Shown here: positions 1 to 8,000 of the stretch, piece by piece
Position numbering within the stretch: position 1 is the first letter of the stretch
Layout of the letters: each line of letters opens with the position of its first letter
From: JBQSUQ01 sp052384575
GTDB lineage: Bacteria; Pseudomonadota; Gammaproteobacteria; Enterobacterales; Pasteurellaceae
Reading direction: 5' to 3' (one strand)
DNA length: 64,000 bases
NCBI GenBank assembly: GCA_052384575.1
Contig: JBQSUQ010000004.1
Position numbers and translations under genes: made by a program
Notes under the pieces: generated by a model
What the model saw: only the letters and a program-made list of their open reading frames with translations
What the model was told of the DNA's origin: nothing
The model's database searches: none

Positions 1-2
1 TG

Positions 3-2633
3 CAAAAAGTGCTAACAAATATGGAGGGCGTAGAGCAAGCAGAGGTAAGTTTACAGTTTGCCAAAATCGTGGGCGAAGTCGATGCGCAAAAATTAATTGA
101 TACTATTGTTGAGGCTGGTTATCAAGCCAAACTTGCACAAGCGGACGCTTTATTGGCGTTATCGGGTTTGAACTGCGGACACTGTGTGAAAAGCGTGGAA
201 AAAGCTTTAAGTGCGGTGGAAAATTTGGATGTTTTTGAAGTCAGCAAAACTGAAGCTAAACTTTATGGCAAGTTAGATGTAAACAATGCAATAAAAGCCA
301 TTATTGACGCCGGATTCGAGGCGGAATTAGTGACTAGCCCAAAGTCTGATCTACCAACACAAACCTGTACAGAGCCTGATCCTGTGGTGGTAGAGCTAAA
401 AAATGATCAGGCAATCAATGACGAGCTGCCACAATATCATTTTCTATTGACGGGAATGAGCTGTGCAGCTTGTGTCGCTAAAGTGCAAAAAGCCATACAA
501 GCAGTGGACAATGTGCAATATGTACAAGTTAATCTTGCTGAATCCACTGCATTAGTCAATGGTGAAATCGATCCTCAACATGTAATTCAATCTGTTGTTC
601 ATGCGGGTTATGGTGCAGAACTCATTGAAGATGAACAAACTCACCGAGAAAAGCAACACCATTTTATTCAATCGGAAATAAAGCAACGTCGTTGGCAGGC
701 CATATTGGCTTTATTGGTTGGATTTGGCTTGTTTTTCTGGATGATTTTGGGCGGACAAACACAAGTCACGCCACAAAACCAGCAAAATTGGCTCATCGTT
801 AGTTTCGTTGTTCTCGTTGTTATTGGATTAACTGGTGGGCATTTTTATCGACGAGCTTGGCAAAATTTACGTAATCGTACCGCTACCATGGATACTTTAG
901 TCGCCTTAGGTACTGGTATGGCTTGGCTTTATTCCACTGTACTGGTATTGAATGTGGATTTTTTCCCAGAACATTCTCGCCATCTGTATTTTGAAAGTAG
1001 CGCTATGATTATTGGATTAATCAATGTGGGTAAAATGCTTGAAGCGAAAGCGAAGCAACGTTCTTCTAAGGCGTTGGAACGCTTATTGGATTTAACCCCT
1101 AAAACCGCGAGAGTTGTGGGCGAGCAAGGTGAATATGATTTGCCTATTCAACAGGTACAAACCCAGATGATTTTGCGTTTACAGACTGGAGATCGTGTTT
1201 CGGTTGATGGTTCAGTTATTCAAGGTGAAGCTTGGATTGATGAGAGTATGCTTACTGGTGAGCCATTGGCGATACATAAGCAAATTGGCGATAAGGTCAG
1301 CGCCGGAACGGTAGTCAATGATGGGACCTTATTATTTCGTGCAGAGCAGGTCGGTAAGCAAACCAAATTAGCCAATATTATTCGTTTAGTGCGTCAGGCA
1401 CAAAGTAGTAAACCTAAAATTGGGCAATTAGCTGATCAAATCGCGAATTGGTTTGTGCCAGTGGTGATTGTGATTGCACTCATCGCTGCGATAACTTGGT
1501 ATTTAATTACCCAACAAATTGCCTATGCTTTTGTGGTTTTAACCACCGTTCTTATTATTGCTTGCCCATGTGCTTTAGGCTTAGCCACTCCAATGTCGAT
1601 TATTGCTGGCGTTGGTCGTGCGGCAGAATTAGGCATATTAGTTCGTGATGCCGATGCGTTACAAAAAGCATCACAAGCGGATACCATTGTTTTTGACAAA
1701 ACCGGTACGCTAACGGAAGGTAAGCCGCAGGTGACGGACATTTATACCTTCAATGGTTTTGATGAAAAAAGTGCGGTGCAATTTGCGGCAAGTTTGGAGC
1801 AAGGGGCGAATCATCCTTTAGCAAAAGCCATTTTGGATTATGCACAAGACATGGCATTGGAAGAACCACAACAATTTAGTACATTAAAAGGGATGGGGGT
1901 AAAAGGGCATATCGCTAACAAAATGGTGCTGTTGGGCAATGCAAAATTTTTACAACAGCACGAAATTGATGTACAAATTGCGGAACATGAATTTACTCAA
2001 CTCTATCATAAAGGTGCCACTGTTGTTTTCTTAGCCATCGATCTGCAACTTGCCGCAATTTTTGCTATACGTGATCCATTACGCCAAGAAACTGTGACAG
2101 CTATTCAACGTTTGCATAAACAAGGCTATCAATTGGTCATGTTGACGGGGGATCAGGAAAAAACAGCTCAAGTTATTGCAAAAGAAGTGGGGATTGAACA
2201 GGTAATTGCAGGTGTATTGCCGGAAGGAAAAGCGCAAGCTATTCAACAATTACAGCAACAAGGACTAAAAGTCGTGATGGTTGGCGATGGTATTAATGAT
2301 GCTCCGGCACTGGCACAAGCGGATGTGAGTATTGCGATGGGAAGCGGTAGTGATATTGCGATTGAAACCGCTGAATTAACCTTAATGCGACATAGCATTG
2401 ACGCCATTGCTGATTCTTTATCTTTGGCTAAAGGCACTTTACAGAATATGAAACAAAATCTATTTTTTGCCTTTATTTATAACAGCTTAGGGATTCCTTT
2501 GGCAGCAGGCGTATTCTATCCTTGGTTAGGTGTATTGCTTAACCCAATGGTTGGTGGCGCAGCTATGGCATTTTCATCCATCACCGTTGCTAGCAATGCC
2601 AATCGCTTATTACGTTTTAAACCTAAATCTTAA
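3..2633 (+). CDS. copA: Copper-exporting P1B-type ATPase CopA (5' end outside window)
   Basis: Inner-membrane ATPase that pumps Cu(I) out of the cytoplasm. The reading frame is open to the left edge, so the start codon is missing. Numbering residues from base 9, a truncated heavy-metal-binding domain is followed by two complete ones, with Cys pairs at about 56/59 (NCGHC) and 152/155 (SCAAC). The transmembrane metal site CPC is at about 519-521, the phosphorylated Asp in DKTGT at about 563, the HP motif in GANHPLAKA, and GDGIND at about 759-764. At least three metal-binding domains is one more than E. coli CopA. The CPC motif with Cys-rich domains fits Cu(I)/Ag(I) rather than Zn/Cd. A DNA uptake sequence follows the stop. 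Family is certain; metal specificity is by homology. Confidence 0.96.
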   Translation, partial: QKVLTNMEGVEQAEVSLQFAKIVGEVDAQKLIDTIVEAGYQAKLAQADALLALSGLNCGHCVKSVEKALSAVENLDVFEVSKTEAKLYGKLDVNNAIKAIIDAGFEAELVTSPKSDLPTQTCTEPDPVVVELKNDQAINDELPQYHFLLTGMSCAACVAKVQKAIQAVDNVQYVQVNLAESTALVNGEIDPQHVIQSVVHAGYGAELIEDEQTHREKQHHFIQSEIKQRRWQAILALLVGFGLFFWMILGGQTQVTPQNQQNWLIVSFVVLVVIGLTGGHFYRRAWQNLRNRTATMDTLVALGTGMAWLYSTVLVLNVDFFPEHSRHLYFESSAMIIGLINVGKMLEAKAKQRSSKALERLLDLTPKTARVVGEQGEYDLPIQQVQTQMILRLQTGDRVSVDGSVIQGEAWIDESMLTGEPLAIHKQIGDKVSAGTVVNDGTLLFRAEQVGKQTKLANIIRLVRQAQSSKPKIGQLADQIANWFVPVVIVIALIAAITWYLITQQIAYAFVVLTTVLIIACPCALGLATPMSIIAGVGRAAELGILVRDADALQKASQADTIVFDKTGTLTEGKPQVTDIYTFNGFDEKSAVQFAASLEQGANHPLAKAILDYAQDMALEEPQQFSTLKGMGVKGHIANKMVLLGNAKFLQQHEIDVQIAEHEFTQLYHKGATVVFLAIDLQLAAIFAIRDPLRQETVTAIQRLHKQGYQLVMLTGDQEKTAQVIAKEVGIEQVIAGVLPEGKAQAIQQLQQQGLKVVMVGDGINDAPALAQADVSIAMGSGSDIAIETAELTLMRHSIDAIADSLSLAKGTLQNMKQNLFFAFIYNSLGIPLAAGVFYPWLGVLLNPMVGGAAMAFSSITVASNANRLLRFKPKS

Positions 2634-2635
2634 AA

Positions 2636-2644
2636 AAGTGCGGT
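2636..2644 (+). repeat. DNA uptake sequence (Hin type), representative copy
   Basis: AAGTGCGGT, the 9-base core recognised during natural transformation in the Haemophilus influenzae subclade of Pasteurellaceae. Other copies seen include 9506-9514, 11742-11750, 13057-13065, 13543-13551 and 16179-16187, plus many inside genes on both strands. They identify the lineage and are not genes. Confidence 0.93.
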
Positions 2645-2719
2645 AGAAAATACTAAAGTTTTATCTTTGGGATGAAGTTAATCTTAATGATGGATATTTA
2701 ACCAAATAAAAGATGTGTT

Positions 2720-2780
2720 TTGATTTAAATCAACTAATGTTTATCTTTTACTTTGAGAACAGGGAACTTTTCTGTATTAT
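2720..2780 (+). promoter_or_regulatory. FNR box plus sigma-70 promoter driving a short transcript
   Basis: A perfect FNR consensus TTGAT-N4-ATCAA lies at 2720-2733. Downstream are a -35-like TTGAGA (2753-2758), a 16-bp spacer and a -10 TATTAT (2775-2780), predicting a start near 2787. The box centre is then about 60.5 bases upstream, close to the class I activating position (-61.5). No ORF of note follows before the terminator at 2862-2887. The box is seen directly; activation by FNR under low oxygen is inferred from its position. Confidence 0.72.
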
Positions 2781-2786
2781 CACACA

Positions 2787-2887
2787 CATCAGGTCAAGTG
2801 CTTGATAATTCATAAAGTTCCTAAATAAAATAATCTTAATAAATAGCTAAACTACTTTCCTACCACCTCAGTTGAGGTGGTTTTTTT
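2787..2887 (+). ncRNA. Candidate FNR-activated small RNA (FnrS-like architecture)
   Basis: Predicted transcript of about 100 nt between the FNR-box promoter and a strong intrinsic terminator. Near its 5' end is a small self-complementary element, TCAAGTGCTTGA (2794-2805). The middle (about 2820-2860) is AU-rich with little evident pairing and contains a pyrimidine stretch, ACTTTCC, complementary to Shine-Dalgarno-like GGAAAG. The 3' end is a GC-rich hairpin with a T run, as in Hfq-dependent sRNAs. hfq itself is at 39568-39837. FnrS of enterobacteria has the same layout: FNR-activated, about 120 nt, terminator hairpin. I cannot align the two over their length, so orthology is unproven. The alternative is an unused leader or a long 3' tail of copA. 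Confidence 0.6.
2862..2887 (+). terminator. Strong intrinsic terminator of the candidate sRNA
   Basis: Perfect 9-bp stem ACCACCTCA / TGAGGTGGT (2862-2870 and 2873-2881) with a 2-base gap (so a few loop-closing pairs probably open), followed by a run of T on the + strand. Confidence 0.9.
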
Positions 2888-2891
2888 ATGT

Positions 2892-3608
2892 CTACAAAGT
2901 AGCAATTAATAATGTAATAAAAAATTGCAGCGAGATTGCCATTTCAATTAAGCCAATCTGTTTAGTGGATAATTTTTGCGTAGGAAGTATGACTGCACGA
3001 ATTAAAGCTGGCAAAAATGTGAGGGCTAAGAAAAGTTGTTGTAATGCTAAAAATACTATGATTAAAACACAGTGAAAGAGAATGGAAGAAAATAAATAAT
3101 AGGGATTTTTTCGTTCTCGTAAGACGGATTTGACATATAGGGTTACGCCGATAAAAAATAAACTTGGGAAAATAGCTGTCCAATAAATTTGATCATCAAC
3201 TTGGCGATGAGGAAAATAATAGGCTGCCATTCCTACAACAGCAAAAATAGAGATAGCATTTAAATCATTGAGCAATGCACGTTCATCTTTTTTCTTCGCA
3301 TAATAAATGCTGATTAAACTGAGAGGAAGAATGGCAAGGGCAAAATAAATCAGCTGCCAATTATGTAAAAACGCAGGAGCAGAAAAAATGAGACAAGCGA
3401 CACCATAAATCATTGTCCATTTTCGATACAGCTCAAGATTTCTACCTTTAAACAAATTTAGAAAAGGGTAGGTCATTAAATATAGACTAAACCACGCGAG
3501 TAGTAGAAAAAAATGCTGCCAAATAGGATCGGAAAGTAACATGCCGTATAAAAATGGCATTAATGCCATGACAATTGCGCCATGTTGATTTGAAATTAAG
3601 AGTTTCAT
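2892..3608 (-). CDS. YwiC-like multi-pass inner-membrane protein, function unknown
   Basis: A 238-residue, strongly hydrophobic protein with roughly seven to eight predicted membrane segments. It begins with the family hallmark SNQHGAIVMALMPF, where the QHGA motif near the N terminus is typical of YwiC-like proteins. Short charged loops (for example YAKKKDERALL around residue 105) separate the helices. No enzyme motif is visible. It is transcribed alone, divergent from the RidA-family gene, and ends just past the terminator of the candidate sRNA on the opposite strand. Family assignment rests on the N-terminal motif and topology; no function should be inferred. Confidence 0.75.
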   Translation of the reverse strand: MKLLISNQHGAIVMALMPFLYGMLLSDPIWQHFFLLLAWFSLYLMTYPFLNLFKGRNLELYRKWTMIYGVACLIFSAPAFLHNWQLIYFALAILPLSLISIYYAKKKDERALLNDLNAISIFAVVGMAAYYFPHRQVDDQIYWTAIFPSLFFIGVTLYVKSVLRERKNPYYLFSSILFHCVLIIVFLALQQLFLALTFLPALIRAVILPTQKLSTKQIGLIEMAISLQFFITLLIATL

Positions 3609-3708
3609 AATTGAATGCGAAAATTTATTTTTGGTAAAATTTTAGTGGGTTTTTATTTAAATTGGTATAAACTTTTTGCGTAATTTTATTAAAAAATAAG
3701 GAGAGAAA

Positions 3709-4059
3709 ATGAGTATTCAACGCTTTCATGTGGGTAAACGTTATTCTGAAGTCGCGCTGCATAATGGTGTAGCATATTTAGCCGGACAAGTGCCTGAAAA
3801 TACAGCAGGACAAGCAATTTATGAACAAACAAAAGATGTATTAGGTTTGATTGACAAATTGCTTGCCGAAGTGGGGACAGACAAAAGCCGAATTTTAATT
3901 GCGCAAATTTTTCTAACAGATATGAAAAATTACGCAGAAATGAACCGCGCTTGGGATGAATGGGTAGCTGATAACAATGCGCCACCGAGAGCCTGTGTAG
4001 AAGCAAAATTGGCTGATCCAGATTGGTTAGTGGAAATTGTGGTGACAGCCGCAGCATAA
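3709..4059 (+). CDS. RidA family protein (YoaB-like)
   Basis: A 116-residue single-domain protein of the YjgF/YER057c/UK114 (Rid) family, cytosolic trimers that hydrolyse or bind reactive enamine/imine intermediates. The C-terminal signature PPRACVEAKLADPDWLVEI keeps the Arg and Glu that correspond to the substrate-binding Arg and catalytic-site Glu of RidA. It looks closer to the YoaB subgroup than to canonical RidA. The start at 3709 follows a clear Shine-Dalgarno (AAGGAGAG). It is monocistronic, with a terminator at 4129-4165. Actual substrate unknown. Confidence 0.88.
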   Translation: MSIQRFHVGKRYSEVALHNGVAYLAGQVPENTAGQAIYEQTKDVLGLIDKLLAEVGTDKSRILIAQIFLTDMKNYAEMNRAWDEWVADNNAPPRACVEAKLADPDWLVEIVVTAAA

Positions 4060-4128
4060 TAAAAAGCGCGGTCAAATTTCCCAGTATTATGTAGCAGTTG
4101 TAAAAAGACTTAACTAAAAAACATACAG

Positions 4129-4165
4129 TCCTTATCAAGGTGCATTCTTTGATAAGGATTTTTTA
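4129..4165 (+). terminator. Intrinsic terminator downstream of the RidA-family gene
   Basis: Perfect 10-bp stem TCCTTATCAA / TTGATAAGGA (4129-4138 and 4149-4158), 10-base loop, then six T. It probably ends the ridA-like transcript about 70-100 bases after its stop codon. Confidence 0.85.
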
Positions 4166-4258
4166 TGATGATTAATTCTGATTTAATTGTTAGGTTAGGG
4201 TAAGAAATTAAACACTATCAGAAAGAATATAAGTCGATTATTGTATGAAGGAAATTGA

Positions 4259-4393
4259 ATTACGTTCATTGCCGAAATAGTGGAGCAAGCAGACGGAATG
4301 GCAACAGGTGATGTAAATAGTATTTTTGATTTAAAATCAGCAGCTCTTCATCAAGGCATATTGTTCTTCTTTCAAAAGAGATGGTTGAGATAA
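4259..4393 (+). other. Possible remnant of a lost gene in a non-coding gap
   Basis: In the 500-base gap between the RidA-family gene and the autotransporter, one frame stays open from 4259 to the stop at 4391-4393. It encodes a protein-like 44-residue stretch containing IAEIVEQADGMATGDVNSIF, with no Shine-Dalgarno and only an internal ATG at 4298. The composition looks more like a real C-terminal fragment than random AT-rich sequence, but I do not recognise the family. It could be a chance ORF. Confidence 0.2.
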
Positions 4394-4440
4394 CCAAAGT
4401 ACTCATGATTGAGTGCGCATAAATAGATCTGATAGTAAGA

Positions 4441-4490
4441 TAAAAAGAGCGGTGGATTTTCAGAAAGTTTTGAAAAATCCACCGCACTTT
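4441..4490 (-). terminator. Terminator of the autotransporter gene, built from an uptake sequence
   Basis: Inverted repeat of 11 bp (4450-4460 with 4474-4484). On the minus strand it begins with AAGTGCGGT (4481-4489) and ends with a T run (complement of 4441-4446). It lies about 70 bases after the stop of the minus-strand autotransporter. Confidence 0.8.
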
Positions 4491-4559
4491 GTTTAGATTA
4501 AATTATCAAGGGGGGCGAACATTGTGTTTAACCCTCTGATAATCTGTTGGTTATATAAC

Positions 4560-7500
4560 TTACCAGCTATAACGCACGCCAATATGTCCATTGTAGGATT
4601 TGCGTGATACGCTTGAATCACGGTGTACACGGTTGCGATCTTGGATGCCAATGACATAGCGTGCGTCCGCATAGACACTTAAGTTTTGGTTGATTGGGTA
4701 TTGTCCACCTAAACCAAACTCTGCCGCTAAGTCGCCGAAACGCTCTTTCACTTGTTCTCTTCCTACTTGGATAGTGCTGCCTTTACCTGATAAGGTTTGG
4801 ATTAAGTTAGCAGTAAAGTAAACTTGTGGGCTGTTTTTGTCTAAAGTTTCAGACCAGTTTACTCTCACACCTAAACGACCCACTAGGCTGTCTTGATGGG
4901 ATTTTTTCACTTGTCTAATGCCATCGTTAAAGCCGTTTAACCAAATGCTTTGGTAGCTTAATTGGGCTTGTGGCTCTACGGTCACTTGTGGGTTGAGTAA
5001 GTGGTATGGTTTACCCACTTCAATAGACGCCCCTAAGCCGTAGCCGTTTTGCTTCACTTGCGTGTTGCCACTGCGGTAACGGTTTTGTAACCAAGACACT
5101 TGTCCAACTAAGTCAAGGTAAGCCCCTGCTGGACTATAGTATGTGTGGTAGCCACCGATTGAGAGCATGTCAGATTTAGCGCTGCCAGTGAACTTATTAC
5201 CAACCACTACGCCATTCTCTGCGTTGTATTTATCAAAGAACTTGCTGTTTGCCCAACCGTACGTGAAAGTTAAGCCCGTGTGTTGTTGGCTCTTGTCGTC
5301 GTTAAGTTTGAAATCAATATCACGACCGAATTGTACAAAACCTGATTTTACATCTGCACCAAAACGATCTCTGCCTTGAAGTGCAGTGGAATCTAGGTTC
5401 ATTCTGCCCCATACTTGATTGAGGGCATTGCCGTTTTCCCAACCTGCGTTGCGTTGTTCGCCCACACGTTCATGTAATTTACCTAATTGCGCTAAGCCCA
5501 TTTGGCGGTTGATGAACGGTTGTTGAACATAACCCACCACAGGTTTGCTGATAATATCAACAGTTTCGGGTTCAACTGGTGTAGTTGGTGCCACTGGGTT
5601 GTCTGGATTAACTGGATTGCTTGGGTTAGCAGGGTCGCTTGGTTTCGCTGGCGGTGTTGGCGTTGGTAATTTCGCTTTCAATGTCCAGTAGTAGCTGTTG
5701 CCTTCACGTTTTAATTGTGCCTCGCCTGCGTTAGTGGTTTCCGCGCTACCTGTAAATGTACCTGAGTCAGTGCCTTTCACAGTTATCACTGGGTTATTAA
5801 AGCCACCATTTTTCTCGGCTTCTGCACGTGTCACATCACCTAAAATTTTATTCGGTACCACAACGGTAGTAGCGCCAGTGGCATTACCTTCAATCACAAG
5901 TAAGTCATTTTTCTGTACATCAGGGTTGTTCCAAACCGATTTAACTAACACTTGTGAACCTACTTTACCTTCGTAGTTGCCTTTAATGGTCATCTTCGCT
6001 TCAGGTTGGTCTGGTGGTGTCGCATTGACAAGGTCAATTTTGCCCTCATTAACCACGTTGTAGCCTACCGTTGAAGTAGCTGTGTTTGGTGCTAACGCCA
6101 GTTTACCTTGTGTACCAATGGTCATATTGCCTAAGCCGTCATTGGGTTTTCCACTTAATAAATCACCTGTTAGGGTTAAAGTTGCTTCTTTGTCTTTTGC
6201 AACATTAATGGTTGTCCAGTTGCTGATTTTAGTATTATTCGGTTCGCCTGCTACAGTTGAAGCACCTGTTAAATTTTGATTTAATACGAAAGTGTTTTCT
6301 TCGCTATCTGACAGCGATTCGCCACTATCAAGACCGCCATTAATTCTAATTAAATTGGCAATATCAGTACCAGAAAGCGAAAATTTATCATTTCCCTTTC
6401 CCATAACAATATAGCCATTAAATATCCCAGCCGAGGAGGTCATTTGGTCATCACCATTTTGGGTATAGATGCCTCCAAGAATTTCACCTGTATTCTGAAT
6501 CAGATCATTACCTTCTACAGTAATAATTGAAGTATCAACATCCTTATTACGATTAATCAACTTTCCTGCATTCGTAATATGTACTGGGGTCGTCTTACTA
6601 TAGTCATTAAATGTAATAGCTGCGAAGCCTGTTTTATCTTCTATTTCAATTACACCGTTTTCTGTATTTTTTATAACAATTGTTGCTGTTGGCGAATGTT
6701 CAGTGAATCTGAGTAAACCAATTCCTATATAAGAAGATTTAATATAATGTTGATTGGTTATCTCAATTGTTTGCACATTTTGATTGATCTTCTGAAGCTC
6801 AATACCTACTGCATACTTAGTTGAAGACGAAGTTATATTACCTGAATTTATAATTCTTACTTTTTCCGAATCAGCCCCCCAAACAGTCACTCCCAATGCA
6901 TCACCTTGTGAATTTTTGACATTAATATTTCCACTATTGATGATCTCAATCTCTTTACCAGCACCTGTTATCGCTGATATAGAATTATTTGGTGTGTTGG
7001 CTGTGATATTAATTGTCCCTTTGTTCTCAGTATAGGCTTTTGCAAATTTTGCATTGTTTGCAATACCCAAAATAGCACCTGATTTTTGCTGTGCATCAGC
7101 GACAATAACGTTAATTACCCCCGTAGTATCATTTAAAAAAGAGTTATCTTGATTTTGATTATTATTATTTAAATAATAAATATTTACTGCCGCATTGGAA
7201 CTATTTATTTTTTGAAGTGATTTTGCATTTTGCCAGGTAATTGTGCCTCTATTAATGCCTGAAAATGCGGTTGCGCTATTTCGCGTAAAAATAGGCTCTA
7301 TCCCGTCAGAAGAACTGATGTTACCTTCATTAATTAATGTTGTATTAACATCAGAGATAATTTGCGCACCATTATCTCCTGCACATATTACTGTAGTACG
7401 TCCGCTTGCGGATAAATTTGGATCATGAGTACAAGCTGCAATGCTGTCATTAGATAATATGAATAAGAAACTACCGAGGATTATTCCACAACTTTTATTC

Positions 7501-7589
7501 ATGATTTTATGGCTTTTACCCAATTCAGATATTGCATAACTTAAGCCTGTATTTGGGTCAAATTTTGTTTTAAAAATGTGATTTAGCAT
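4560..7589 (-). CDS. Type Va autotransporter, unassigned adhesin-like
   Basis: A 1009-residue outer-membrane / surface protein. Residues 1-30 resemble the extended signal peptide region of large autotransporters (Asn/Tyr/Ser-rich, ending in SELGKSHK), followed by a hydrophobic core and the sequence SIAAC at 49-53. The passenger (about 53-640) is rich in Asn/Ile/Gly with a repetitive INSGNI / ITNAGK pattern, as expected for a right-handed beta-helix; no protease triad is seen. A Pro-rich linker (about 641-675) leads into the translocator barrel, which ends in GVRYSW with a terminal aromatic for BAM recognition. The start follows AAGGAAG. There is no tetranucleotide repeat near the start, unlike phase-variable lav. 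It sits alone between non-coding gaps, which suggests an accessory gene. Adhesin role is inference. Confidence 0.88.
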   Translation of the reverse strand: MLNHIFKTKFDPNTGLSYAISELGKSHKIMNKSCGIILGSFLFILSNDSIAACTHDPNLSASGRTTVICAGDNGAQIISDVNTTLINEGNISSSDGIEPIFTRNSATAFSGINRGTITWQNAKSLQKINSSNAAVNIYYLNNNNQNQDNSFLNDTTGVINVIVADAQQKSGAILGIANNAKFAKAYTENKGTINITANTPNNSISAITGAGKEIEIINSGNINVKNSQGDALGVTVWGADSEKVRIINSGNITSSSTKYAVGIELQKINQNVQTIEITNQHYIKSSYIGIGLLRFTEHSPTATIVIKNTENGVIEIEDKTGFAAITFNDYSKTTPVHITNAGKLINRNKDVDTSIITVEGNDLIQNTGEILGGIYTQNGDDQMTSSAGIFNGYIVMGKGNDKFSLSGTDIANLIRINGGLDSGESLSDSEENTFVLNQNLTGASTVAGEPNNTKISNWTTINVAKDKEATLTLTGDLLSGKPNDGLGNMTIGTQGKLALAPNTATSTVGYNVVNEGKIDLVNATPPDQPEAKMTIKGNYEGKVGSQVLVKSVWNNPDVQKNDLLVIEGNATGATTVVVPNKILGDVTRAEAEKNGGFNNPVITVKGTDSGTFTGSAETTNAGEAQLKREGNSYYWTLKAKLPTPTPPAKPSDPANPSNPVNPDNPVAPTTPVEPETVDIISKPVVGYVQQPFINRQMGLAQLGKLHERVGEQRNAGWENGNALNQVWGRMNLDSTALQGRDRFGADVKSGFVQFGRDIDFKLNDDKSQQHTGLTFTYGWANSKFFDKYNAENGVVVGNKFTGSAKSDMLSIGGYHTYYSPAGAYLDLVGQVSWLQNRYRSGNTQVKQNGYGLGASIEVGKPYHLLNPQVTVEPQAQLSYQSIWLNGFNDGIRQVKKSHQDSLVGRLGVRVNWSETLDKNSPQVYFTANLIQTLSGKGSTIQVGREQVKERFGDLAAEFGLGGQYPINQNLSVYADARYVIGIQDRNRVHRDSSVSRKSYNGHIGVRYSW

Positions 7590-7648
7590 AAATCTTCCTT
7601 TATTTTGCGTAAATGGTTGGTCAACACCAAACTTGCTATTAGAGAATT

Positions 7649-7659
7649 AGGTCAGACCT
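7649..7659. promoter_or_regulatory. Perfect dyad in the autotransporter leader
   Basis: AGGTC-A-GACCT, an 11-base perfect inverted repeat just downstream of the predicted transcription start of the autotransporter. It could be an operator or part of a leader hairpin; no regulator is recognised. Confidence 0.35.
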
Positions 7660-7674
7660 CATGAAAAGTCCTAA

Positions 7675-7703
7675 ATTTTAATCCTATAACTTGTCATTTG
7701 CAA
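7675..7703 (-). promoter_or_regulatory. Sigma-70 promoter of the autotransporter
   Basis: On the minus strand: -35 TTGCAA (7698-7703), 17-bp spacer, -10 TAAAAT (7675-7680). The predicted start near 7668 gives a leader of about 80 bases. The rest of the 7704-7950 gap holds only a short hairpin (7907-7913 pairing with 7921-7927) and no ORF. Confidence 0.65.
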
Positions 7704-7950
7704 GGTTGTGTTTTTGTGAATATGCCCCTTTGTTATATTGAGATAACTAGGAGTCAAATGTCATCTTTTTGATCCGGAAGTGCTGATGCATTAATGATTA
7801 TTTTTACCATTGTTGAGAATGAAACTCGATGTCTTATTGCTTGAAAGATTAGTTGTATTTAGTTATAAGAATTTGCAGCTTAATAAGTTGATTAGATAGT
7901 CCAACTTTTTCTGGGCTGATCAGAAAAGGCTTTTTATTATCCACTCACAA

Positions 7951-7990
7951 TATAAAAATTTGCGGTCAAATTTCCTTTATTTTTGACCGC
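7951..7990 (-). terminator. Terminator of the kdsD-kdsC transcript
   Basis: Stem GCGGTCAAA / TTTGACCGC (7962-7970 and 7982-7990), followed on the minus strand by an A/T-rich tail with a T run (complement of 7953-7958). It separates kdsC from the autotransporter promoter. Confidence 0.82.
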
Positions 7991-8000
7991 GCTTTTTAAG

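Noticed and set aside
3689..4138. 149-residue minus-strand ORF
   Set aside because: Antisense shadow of the RidA-family gene, without family resemblance or ribosome binding site.
4266..4487. 73-residue minus-strand ORF
   Set aside because: It runs through the autotransporter terminator and has no recognisable features.
4560..7703. Identity as the phase-variable autotransporter Lav
   Set aside because: No tetranucleotide repeat tract in or before the start, and the protein is longer than I expect for Lav.
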